Shown here in pieces: positions 1-5,743 of a DNA stretch of 6,551 bases; position 1 is the first letter of the stretch; each line of letters begins with the position of its first letter. Under the pieces are notes generated by a model. That model was not told where the DNA came from. It saw nothing but the letters and a program-made list of their open reading frames with translations, and searched no databases. This DNA is from Candidatus Sungbacteria bacterium RIFCSPLOWO2_01_FULL_47_10 (lineage in GTDB: Bacteria > Patescibacteriota > Minisyncoccia > Sungbacterales > GWA2-42-14): positions 1,228 to 7,778 of the forward strand of contig MHQO01000038.1 in assembly GCA_001820675.1 (NCBI GenBank). Reading direction: 5' to 3'. Both the position numbers and the translations under genes were made by a program.

Positions 1-573
1 AAAAAGTTCCTTCGGAATAACTGCGTATTCAAGGCCGCTTATTTTGCCGGCAGGCACAAATCGATCCTCCGACACGATCCACGACTGTGAATGTACCAAA
101 ACTTTCGTAACACGCCGACGCTCGATGGAAACAACCTCCGCATACGAAAGCGCCGTCAGAGGGGGTGTTGCGTGATGCAAGTCGGAAAAAGTCAACAAGG
201 ATTCAACGGGGCCGGTTTTGACAACTTCCGCAACAACGGCACTTCCGCCGTTCAATAAAGCCGCGATACATCTGCCGGTAAGAGCGATTGCCTTTGAAAA
301 AAGAATGAGCGGGGTCATTCGTTCTTCGGGGATGTGCCCCTCGCAATCACTGCACGAAATATCGGCGGTTGTAATGATCGCCTTATTGCCGTTGCGATTC
401 GAAAAAACAACCGCTTGGTTTAGAATCAAAAAAGGAAGCCGATCCGGCATAATCTGCTGTATTCCGCCGTGATCAAACATAACCGCGCCATCGGCGAATT
501 TCAGCACATCGTCAATATCCGCAAGAGACGGCGAAATTCCCAAAAACCGGTTCATCGACTCGTATTCCGCCAT
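1..573 (-). CDS. FabZ/FabA-like hotdog-fold protein (3' end outside window)
   Basis: Open frame of 191 codons from ATG at 573 to the left edge with no stop, so the C-terminus is missing. Residues 38-110 resemble the 3-hydroxyacyl-ACP dehydratase FabZ: an 'IMPDRLPFLIL' segment (40-50) matches the family's 'LPHRFPFLLV', and 'EGHIP' (78-82) matches 'QGHFP', whose His (His80 here) is catalytic. A helix (about 88-102) and the strands to about 188 follow the FabZ pattern. FabZ dehydrates 3-hydroxyacyl-ACP in fatty-acid synthesis. The family's catalytic Glu in the 'LILEAMAQ' helix is absent: Ser93 or Lys94 sits there, and the usual His before Arg is Asp43. The real activity may therefore differ, for example acyl or acyl-ACP binding. 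The roughly 35-residue N-terminal extension and length beyond 191 exceed typical FabZ (about 145). Start chosen because GGGAG lies 6 bases upstream; the frame stays open further upstream, with TTG 594 and GTG 648 as weaker starts. It follows ddl after 104 bases. Fold fairly likely; function unsure. Confidence 0.68.
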   Translation of the reverse strand, partial: MAEYESMNRFLGISPSLADIDDVLKFADGAVMFDHGGIQQIMPDRLPFLILNQAVVFSNRNGNKAIITTADISCSDCEGHIPEERMTPLILFSKAIALTGRCIAALLNGGSAVVAEVVKTGPVESLLTFSDLHHATPPLTALSYAEVVSIERRRVTKVLVHSQSWIVSEDRFVPAGKISGLEYAVIPKELF

Positions 574-579
574 GGGCCG

Positions 580-584
580 CTCCC
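580..584 (-). promoter_or_regulatory. Shine-Dalgarno site for the FabZ-like gene
   Basis: On the minus strand GGGAG is followed by six bases and then ATG at 573. It is the clearest ribosome binding site seen in the window, and it decides the start in a frame that is open far upstream. An out-of-frame ATG at 586 lies just before it. Confidence 0.55.
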
Positions 585-606
585 ATGCCTTCAACGAACT
601 TATTTC

Positions 607-634
607 AAGATACCATAAGCAAAAAAAGTGGCAA
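607..634 (-). promoter_or_regulatory. Candidate sigma70-type promoter for the FabZ-like gene
   Basis: On the minus strand TTGCCA (634-629, 5 of 6 to the -35 consensus) is followed by a 16-base spacer rich in T and then TATCTT (612-607, 4 of 6 to the -10 consensus). It lies in the 104-base gap between ddl and the FabZ-like gene and would give a leader of about 27 bases containing the GGGAG site. It suggests the gene can be transcribed apart from ddl. Pattern match only. Confidence 0.38.
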
Positions 635-677
635 GAGAAAGAATACACAAGGAGAGCGCGGCACCATAAACGCGCCC

Positions 678-1730
678 TTATGCCGCGCGCCGCAAGGAGC
701 CGATAAGGATAGAATCGAGAAGATCCGGAAAACGAATTCCCGCAGTGCGTGCCGCCTCCGGCAGGAGTGATGTTTGAGTCATGCCGGGAAGGGTGTTGAT
801 CTCAAGCGTATGAAGTTTTCCGTCCTCCGAGAGTATGAAGTCGGTTCTTGAATAACCGCCGCATCCGATGACCGCGTGAGCCGCGACTGAAGCATCTTGA
901 ATCGCTGAAATGGTTTTTTTCGGGATTCCCCTTGGCGGAATTACATGCTCGCTTCCTCCTTTGTGGTATTTGGAGGCGTAGTCGTAATATGCGCCCTTTT
1001 TGGGAATAATTTCTATTGGCGGAAGCGAAAAAATTGATCCGTCGGCTCTCTCAAGAACTCCGCATGTAATTTCCCTTCCGCGCACAAACTCCTGCGCCAT
1101 AACCGAATGGGAGTATGAAAATGCGTCGGTGAGCGCCGCACGAAGTTCTCTTCCGACTTTTACGATATGCACTCCCACGCTTGATCCGCGATCCGCTGGT
1201 TTGATGACGCACGAGGGAGAAAATTTCTTTGCGATAGCGCGAATGATTCTGTCAGGGGTGCTTCGCCATGAATTTCGTGAAAAAACCAGAAATTCCGGAA
1301 CCGAAAGTCCCGCCTCTCGAAAAAGAACAGCCGACTTTGGCTTATCCATGCCCACCGCGCTTGCAAAAACCCCCGAACCCGTATATGGAATCCCGTGCGC
1401 TTGAAGCAGTTTCTGGATCGTACCGTCTTCGCCAAATTCGCCATGCACAGCAAGAAACGTAATGTCGGATTTCTCTCTTCGGACTTTTTCGAGAGCGGAT
1501 GTTTCCCGCATCGTCACCCCCCCTTTCATTGGCGCGGTTTTGGCGCCCGCCGACGATAAAAAGCTCCGGCTTGGAAGAAACATCCATGCCCGGTTTCTCA
1601 AAATGACAACGGGGAGAATTTCGTATTTTTTCGCGGCAAGATTCTTTATGACTTCCATTCCCGTATGCAAAGAAACTTCGTGTTCGGATGAAGGACCGCC
1701 CATCAATACGACAATTTTTTTCTTTTTCAT
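678..1730 (-). CDS. ddl: D-alanine-D-alanine ligase
   Basis: Cytoplasmic ATP-grasp enzyme that joins two D-alanines using ATP, supplying the dipeptide that MurF adds to the peptidoglycan precursor. The 350-residue length fits the family (about 300-370). Visible marks in order: N-terminal 'GGPSSEHEVS' (11-20), where Glu16 fits the conserved substrate-binding Glu; 'HGEFGEDGTIQ' (96-106) and 'GIPYTGSG' (113-120); 'MDK' (128-130); the ATP-binding 'VIKPADRGSSVGV' (175-187); the 'YYDYASKY' loop (248-255); 'RTDF' (295-298); and the Mg-binding 'LEINTLPGMTQTSL' (309-322). All key residues appear present, so it should be active. The ATG at 1730 overlaps the stop of the upstream response regulator (ATGA). 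A GGAGG lies 19 bases before the ATG, too far for a normal binding site, so translation is probably coupled to the regulator. Stop TAA at 680-678. Assignment is firm; the operon is inferred from the overlap. Confidence 0.97.
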   Translation of the reverse strand: MKKKKIVVLMGGPSSEHEVSLHTGMEVIKNLAAKKYEILPVVILRNRAWMFLPSRSFLSSAGAKTAPMKGGVTMRETSALEKVRREKSDITFLAVHGEFGEDGTIQKLLQAHGIPYTGSGVFASAVGMDKPKSAVLFREAGLSVPEFLVFSRNSWRSTPDRIIRAIAKKFSPSCVIKPADRGSSVGVHIVKVGRELRAALTDAFSYSHSVMAQEFVRGREITCGVLERADGSIFSLPPIEIIPKKGAYYDYASKYHKGGSEHVIPPRGIPKKTISAIQDASVAAHAVIGCGGYSRTDFILSEDGKLHTLEINTLPGMTQTSLLPEAARTAGIRFPDLLDSILIGSLRRAA

Positions 1731-2116
1731 TTGATATATTTTTTTACCGCCTCCGCAATATCCCTGGGCACCGTTCGCGCTTTCACATAAATCTCCCGCG
1801 CCCCAAGGCTCTTCACGAGCGCCTCATCTCCGTCATATGTCATATTCGTAAGAACAATCACGGGAATATCCTTCGTTTCCGGGGTTTCCTTGAGAATTTT
1901 TAACACGTCGGTTCCGTGAAGGCCGGGTAGGCGGAGATCAAGAATAATCACGCCAGGCCGCTCGCGCTTCGCTCGTTCAATGCCGCCCCTCCCCTCTCTT
2001 TCGGCAAAAACCCTGAATCCGGCATGCTCAAGGTACCCCTTGTACAAATCGATATGCTCCTCTTCATCTTCAATAAGCAATACCGAAGGAATTTTGTGAA
2101 TGGGAATGTTAACCAT
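1727..2116 (-). CDS. Single-domain CheY-like response regulator
   Basis: A stand-alone phosphoreceiver domain of 129 residues with no output domain. From Met1 at 2116 the receiver landmarks are all seen: acidic pocket Glu16-Asp17 ('LLIEDEEEH'), phospho-acceptor Asp60 ('IILDLRLPG'), Thr90 ('IVLTN'), aromatic Tyr110 and Lys112 ('EIYVKAR'). The usual Pro after the Lys is Ala. Such proteins act by protein contact after phosphorylation by a histidine kinase; no kinase lies in the window. The ending 'VPRDIAEAVKKYIK' resembles orphan receivers common in Parcubacteria (from memory). A GTG at 2164 would add 16 residues (WHRLIFSRR...) that look unlike a receiver start, so the ATG is preferred, although neither start has a good ribosome site. 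The gene overlaps ddl by 4 bases, implying coupled translation. The 81 bases between it and the glycosidase gene hold only a weak TATACA element. Confidence 0.92.
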   Translation of the reverse strand: MVNIPIHKIPSVLLIEDEEEHIDLYKGYLEHAGFRVFAEREGRGGIERAKRERPGVIILDLRLPGLHGTDVLKILKETPETKDIPVIVLTNMTYDGDEALVKSLGAREIYVKARTVPRDIAEAVKKYIK

Positions 2117-2197
2117 GGTAGTATGAAATGCGAAACGGCGCGAAAATATCAACCTGTGCCACACCCTCGTGCCAATGTATAGTTCGCACCATTTGAA

Positions 2198-3214
2198 TTA
2201 AATATCTTGACCTATAAACAATACTCTTCCTTTCTCCCAAAATCCGGGCATGCCATGTTTCACCTTCAACCACCACCACCACTCCGCCCCCCATATATAT
2301 ATGGTATCAAAACCGGTTTTTTTTACGAATGCGATACGGTCATCGAATTCCGATTCGTTCAAAACCGAAAATTGCTCTTCAGGGGTGGTTTCGTATATCT
2401 GCTTCTTATTCCACGGCTCCATTTGAAACTCTATGACAATCTTTTGTTTCTTTCCCGCGAAAAAATCCGTTATGCGGGATTTTGCCCGAAAAAAACCGGG
2501 GAATATCGGATATCGAATCGGGCCGAAGAGGCGCGTATTCGTCTGGAAATAAATGGAAGTTCCGAAAATATCCCCCCGCCGCGCCGCAGGCACCCAGAGC
2601 GAAAGCTCCCCGGAATCGGTAATAAGCACGGGGCGCGAAGGATCAAGCGATCGGACAAGCGCGATTTCGCGCTCCAAAAAATCCGATCCCTGCCGATCAC
2701 ATGCGCCAAACGGCAAAAAGGGTTCGTTCTCAACCTGCCACGCCGCTATGTTCTCATACGCCCTGAGCGCAAAAACCGTTTCGCGAATGAACGAAAGGAG
2801 GATATCTTTTCTCTCTTCATCGGACAGTCCCGACGCCCACGAAGGGATGTGGCACTCCGGCCATCGAGGAAGCTTCAGCCCGACGGCAAGAATAACGAAC
2901 GCGCCGCGCTTTGATGCCTCATCCATCTGCCAGCGCAATTCTTCAAAATCATACACACCCCGCCCCCCTTCAATCCGGTCCCAATACGCGGGAATTCGTA
3001 TGCGTCTTGCGCCAAGATCGTCAAGGATCGCCGTAAATGTTTCCCTCGTATCGAGGCCGAGAAGCTCCGCAAAGGAAGAAGAAAACGTGACTCCCCACGT
3101 AAATGTTTCCGTCGGAGGATACGGACGCAAAAGATATATCACTCCGGAAATGCTTCCGAAAACAATGCCGGCAATGGATACCGCTATAATTTTCTTCTTC
3201 AAAAAGCCCGCCAT
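2198..3214 (-). CDS. Membrane-anchored TIM-barrel glycoside hydrolase (clan GH-A like)
   Basis: Predicted 338-residue protein with a basic start 'MAGFLKKK', one membrane segment (about 9-29), a Pro-rich linker and then a (beta/alpha)8 glycosidase domain, so the enzyme is probably outside the cytoplasmic membrane. Clan A features are visible: 'RIRIPAYWDRIE' (71-82) followed by a 'GVYDF' element (86-90); 'WQVENEPF' (159-166), whose Asn163-Glu164 pair fits the acid/base; and 'IVIEFQMEPW' (259-268), where Glu262 fits the nucleophile at the end of strand 7 and Glu266 is the alternative. A Trp-rich strand 8, 'EWWWW' (311-315), would line the sugar site. The exact GH family and substrate cannot be read from sequence; it is distantly like GH5/GH39/GH42. 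Start at ATG 3214 is preferred because it gives a normal signal anchor and sits just after a promoter-like pair. An in-frame TTG at 3280 would add 22 residues. It lies 90 bases downstream of the EamA gene. Confidence 0.82.
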   Translation of the reverse strand: MAGFLKKKIIAVSIAGIVFGSISGVIYLLRPYPPTETFTWGVTFSSSFAELLGLDTRETFTAILDDLGARRIRIPAYWDRIEGGRGVYDFEELRWQMDEASKRGAFVILAVGLKLPRWPECHIPSWASGLSDEERKDILLSFIRETVFALRAYENIAAWQVENEPFLPFGACDRQGSDFLEREIALVRSLDPSRPVLITDSGELSLWVPAARRGDIFGTSIYFQTNTRLFGPIRYPIFPGFFRAKSRITDFFAGKKQKIVIEFQMEPWNKKQIYETTPEEQFSVLNESEFDDRIAFVKKTGFDTIYIWGAEWWWWLKVKHGMPGFWEKGRVLFIGQDI

Positions 3215-3224
3215 CGTCGTACCG

Positions 3225-3253
3225 CATATAAATGCGAATAAATGCGTTACCAA
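3225..3253 (-). promoter_or_regulatory. Candidate promoter of the glycoside hydrolase gene
   Basis: On the minus strand TTGGTA (3253-3248) and TATATG (3230-3225) are separated by exactly 17 bases; each matches its consensus at 4 of 6 positions. Transcription would begin about 4 bases before the ATG at 3214, so the mRNA would have almost no leader. The spacer carries repeated AATGCG-type words. Weak hexamers, supported mainly by spacing. Confidence 0.3.
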
Positions 3254-3304
3254 TTCGAATTCATATTCGACCCGATTCAACTTTTCATATAACGTGCTCG
3301 CGTG

Positions 3305-4243
3305 TTACGACGATCCCCAGAATGCCAGCACGGCAAGCCCGCCTGCAACCAGCACGATACCGCCCGCCTTCTGCACGAGCGGAAACAATCCGAAGTCCTC
3401 CCGCAAAATAGAGGGAAATTTCCTGGAAAGAATAAGGGCAAAAAAGAAGACGAGCACATACTGAACGCCCTGCATTGCATTCACCACCGAAACATGGCCG
3501 ATGGATATCGCGTAATCAACCAGAAAAAAACCGATTGCTCCCGAAAGTTTGTTGAAGAGAAATAATCCGCCCGTTGTTTTTACATTCCCTGAGGAGGGAG
3601 AGCGCAGAATTTCTGCCCGCCATGCCATCGGCAGGAGAAAAAAAAGAGACGCGAAGAAACCCCCAAGCCGCGACCAAATGAACGCGTTTATAAACGGAGT
3701 GTGATCGGTCGATGCTTTAAAAAGAACAAACGTCAGAGCAAAGAGGAAAGACGCAAAAACGGTTGTAAGAAAAATCTTTTTTGTCTCCGGCTTTTTCACT
3801 TTGATGCCGTCATGCGCGAACGCAAGGCTGATGAGGACCCCTCCGGCAATCAGTAAAAAAAACGCCGCAAACTCCGGACCGTTCAGTTCCTCCCATAAAA
3901 ACATGCGCGAAAGAAGCAAAACAAAAATCGGACTGAATCCGCCGATAATCGGAACAATGCGCGAGGCATCGCTTTTCTGCAGGACAACGAAGAAAAAATA
4001 AAAAGCGACTACCGAAATAAAACCGGAAATCGTCGCCAAAAAAAGGGCGAAAAAAGATGGAACGAAAAAACCGAATGGATACAGGAACAATGCAAAAACG
4101 CCGAAAACACCGACGTAAAACACATAGGTTGAAGGAAGCGCAATTTTTTTCTCAAGAAGAAATTTATCGCCGATTGCCGCAACTGCCTGAAAACAATACG
4201 CAAGAGACGCGACAAAAACCCAATTTGAAAGCAGGGTAGTCAT
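3305..4243 (-). CDS. EamA/DMT-family membrane transporter
   Basis: A 312-residue, very hydrophobic protein with about ten membrane segments in two halves of five (roughly 8-28, 37-58, 64-87, 96-114, 122-141 and 156-176, 184-207, 225-245, 250-273, 290-309). This is the two-EamA-repeat layout of the drug/metabolite transporter superfamily. The first half carries the family-like 'DASRIVPIIGGFSPIF' stretch (92-107), and the matching place in the second half is 'GHVSVVNAMQGVQYVLVFF' (249-267). A basic loop (about 147-156) joins the halves on the cytoplasmic side. Members export or import small metabolites; the substrate cannot be inferred. Start is ATG 4243; an in-frame TTG at 4252 is possible but overlaps a perfect TATAAT. 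There is no ribosome binding site, which fits a leaderless message. It is divergent from the GspE/PilB gene. Stop TAA at 3307-3305. Confidence 0.9.
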   Translation of the reverse strand: MTTLLSNWVFVASLAYCFQAVAAIGDKFLLEKKIALPSTYVFYVGVFGVFALFLYPFGFFVPSFFALFLATISGFISVVAFYFFFVVLQKSDASRIVPIIGGFSPIFVLLLSRMFLWEELNGPEFAAFFLLIAGGVLISLAFAHDGIKVKKPETKKIFLTTVFASFLFALTFVLFKASTDHTPFINAFIWSRLGGFFASLFFLLPMAWRAEILRSPSSGNVKTTGGLFLFNKLSGAIGFFLVDYAISIGHVSVVNAMQGVQYVLVFFFALILSRKFPSILREDFGLFPLVQKAGGIVLVAGGLAVLAFWGSS

Positions 4244-4251
4244 TATCGACA

Positions 4252-4257
4252 ATTATA
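4252..4257 (-). promoter_or_regulatory. Perfect -10 box of the EamA gene, leaderless spacing
   Basis: TATAAT reads on the minus strand with its last base 8 bases before the ATG at 4243. Normal spacing puts the transcription start 0-3 bases before the start codon. No good -35 is seen: the hexamer at 17-base spacing is TGGCTA (3 of 6), and the spacer is T-rich. Confidence 0.5.
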
Positions 4258-4339
4258 GTAAAAAGGGTAAAAAATAGCCACCATTTGATCCATAAGACAC
4301 AGTGAATACCAGACAAAACCAAAACAATGCGGCGCGGTA

Positions 4340-4357
4340 TGTGGATAAGTTTTTATC
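4340..4357. promoter_or_regulatory. DnaA-box 9-mer overlapping a short inverted repeat
   Basis: TGTGGATAA (4340-4348) is the exact complement of the DnaA box TTATCCACA. Overlapping it, GATAA (4344-4348), four bases and TTATC (4353-4357) form a 5-base inverted repeat. The repeat is centred about 40 bases before the pilB ATG, where a repressor or activator could act. It lies in the 147-base region between two divergent genes. A single box of this kind can occur by chance. Confidence 0.3.
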
Positions 4358-4378
4358 GGGAAGGGCGCGAAAGCGGTG

Positions 4379-4384
4379 TATAAT
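4379..4384 (+). promoter_or_regulatory. Perfect -10 box of the pilB-like gene, leaderless spacing
   Basis: TATAAT is followed by GTATCC and then ATG at 4391, so a start 7 bases after the box would fall on the A of the ATG itself. There is no Shine-Dalgarno site before the gene. The -35 position at 17-base spacing (TCGGGA) is poor, so another factor or the upstream inverted repeat may matter. Confidence 0.52.
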
Positions 4385-4390
4385 GTATCC

Positions 4391-5728
4391 ATGGCAAAAT
4401 ACACCGAACAAATGGACGAAGAAGAACGGATGGAAAACTTTATTTCCGATCTCCTTTTGCGCGCGGTTGCAGATCGGGCTTCCGACATCCACATTGAACC
4501 GGCCGGGGCGAATATCCGGATTCGTTTTCGTATTGACGGAATCCTGAAGGACCAGGAAACGCTTCCGATCTATGACCTTGAACGCATTATCATAAAAATA
4601 AAAGTGCTTTCGAATTTGGATATTGCAACCCACTCCATGCCCCAGGACGGGCATTTTGAATTTATGGTGGAACTTCCAACAGAAGCCATCAAAAAAAAGC
4701 GGAATGAAACCCCCAAGCGAACGCACCTGACCGATGCGGTATCGCGCCTCTATTCAAAAACACCCGTTGAGCATATTCAGGAAGAAGAGGGTGTTTCGCG
4801 GGAACGCGCGGAAAAAACAATTTTGGACGAAGGCAAGCGGAGGCTCGATATACGCGTTTCCGCATTTCCCACAATCGAGGGAGAAGCAATCGTTTTGCGC
4901 ATCCTGAATCGCGAAGAAATCCTTCTGTCTCTGGAAGAACTTGGCATGTCGCAGGACGTGCTTCAGAAGGTCAGAAATATGATTACGCGCCCCTACGGCA
5001 TGGTCCTCGTAACCGGCCCGTCGGGGTCGGGCAAGACGACAACGCTCTATGCCGTTCTCCGCGAAATTCTGACAAGCGAACGGAACATCATTACCCTTGA
5101 AGATCCGGTTGAGCTCAATCTCGAAGGGGTTCGGCAGGTCCAAATCAATCCGGACCGGCAATTCGACTTTGCGCAAGGCATTCGCTCAATCCTTCGCCAG
5201 GATCCGGATGCCATTATGATCGGGGAAATCCGGGACGGCGAGACCGCCGAAAACGCGATACGAACATCTCTTGCCGGAAAAATCATTTATACGACGGTGC
5301 ACGCGAACACGGTCATCGGAACGATCGCGCGGCTGATTGACATGAACATTGATCGAAGTCTTATCGCATACGCAATCAACGGCGTCATTTCCCAGCGTTT
5401 GGTCAGGAAAATCTGCACGAATTGTAAAATCGCGTATGACCCGTCCGGTGCGTCCCGCAAATATTTCGGACTTGAAGGGTACGATACCCGCTATGTGAAA
5501 GGAAAGGGATGTTCCGAGTGCTCAGGCACGGGGTTTCGCGGAAGGGTCGGAATTTTCGAAGTATTTGCGTTCGATCTGGACCTTCGCTCGCTTATTGTTG
5601 AAAGATCCTCCATGGCAACCCTTCAGGATTATGTGCAAAGAGCGGGCATGATTTCTCTCATTGACGATGCGCGGGAAAAAATTCTTGCGGGACTCACCAC
5701 CGCCGAGGAAGCAATGCGGGCAGTGTAA
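4391..5728 (+). CDS. pilB: GspE/PilB-family secretion and pilus assembly ATPase
   Basis: A 445-residue hexameric-type ATPase of the type IV pilus/type II secretion family, expected at the inner face of the membrane to drive pilin assembly. The N2 domain begins at once with 'RASDIHIEP' (29-37). The core follows: Walker A 'GPSGSGKT' (209-216, Lys215), the Asp box near 'TLEDPVE' (235-241), Walker B 'IMIGEIRDGETAE' (275-287) and the His box 'TTVHAN' (301-306). The C-terminal zinc motif CX2C-X28-CX2C (Cys342, 345, 374, 377) is typical of GspE/PilB and absent from PilT, so an assembly motor is favoured. The usual N1 (MshEN-type) domain is missing; full PilB is about 570 residues. There is also a charged insertion at about 97-149 between 'PQDG' and 'LDIRVS', where the family has only about a dozen residues. 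Start ATG 4391 fits the -10 box; GTG 4376 is less likely. No pilC, pilT or pilin gene is adjacent. The symbol is by family; gspE is equally possible. Confidence 0.92.
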   Translation: MAKYTEQMDEEERMENFISDLLLRAVADRASDIHIEPAGANIRIRFRIDGILKDQETLPIYDLERIIIKIKVLSNLDIATHSMPQDGHFEFMVELPTEAIKKKRNETPKRTHLTDAVSRLYSKTPVEHIQEEEGVSRERAEKTILDEGKRRLDIRVSAFPTIEGEAIVLRILNREEILLSLEELGMSQDVLQKVRNMITRPYGMVLVTGPSGSGKTTTLYAVLREILTSERNIITLEDPVELNLEGVRQVQINPDRQFDFAQGIRSILRQDPDAIMIGEIRDGETAENAIRTSLAGKIIYTTVHANTVIGTIARLIDMNIDRSLIAYAINGVISQRLVRKICTNCKIAYDPSGASRKYFGLEGYDTRYVKGKGCSECSGTGFRGRVGIFEVFAFDLDLRSLIVERSSMATLQDYVQRAGMISLIDDAREKILAGLTTAEEAMRAV

Positions 5729-5743
5729 GACAAAACGGATGCA

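Noticed and set aside
218..472. Plus-strand open frame of 84 codons
   Set aside because: It lies antisense to the FabZ-like frame, which has recognisable motifs and a ribosome site; the plus-strand product resembles nothing.
605..668. Minus-strand mini-frame of about 20 hydrophobic residues just after ddl (starts with MVPRSP)
   Set aside because: Very short, no ribosome binding site, and it overlaps the candidate promoter; its hydrophobicity follows from the T-rich DNA.
2176..2181. TATACA on the minus strand upstream of the response regulator as a promoter
   Set aside because: Only 4 of 6 to consensus with no -35 hexamer at 15-18 bases; not strong enough to list.
2291..2304. Perfect palindrome CCATATATATATGG
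   Set aside because: It lies inside the glycosidase frame and is explained by codons for Ile-Tyr-Ile-Trp; no T-tract or promoter context.
2207..2914. Plus-strand open frame of 235 codons
   Set aside because: Antisense to the glycosidase domain; Arg/Lys/Pro-rich product with no recognisable motif.
2553..3464. Long plus-strand open frame (303 codons) across the glycosidase and the end of the EamA gene
   Set aside because: It is antisense to two genes with clear domains, crosses their boundary and has a Ser/Arg-rich sequence typical of shadow frames.
5047..5286. Minus-strand frames within the pilB-like gene
   Set aside because: They run antisense to Walker A and Walker B of the ATPase and have no family features.
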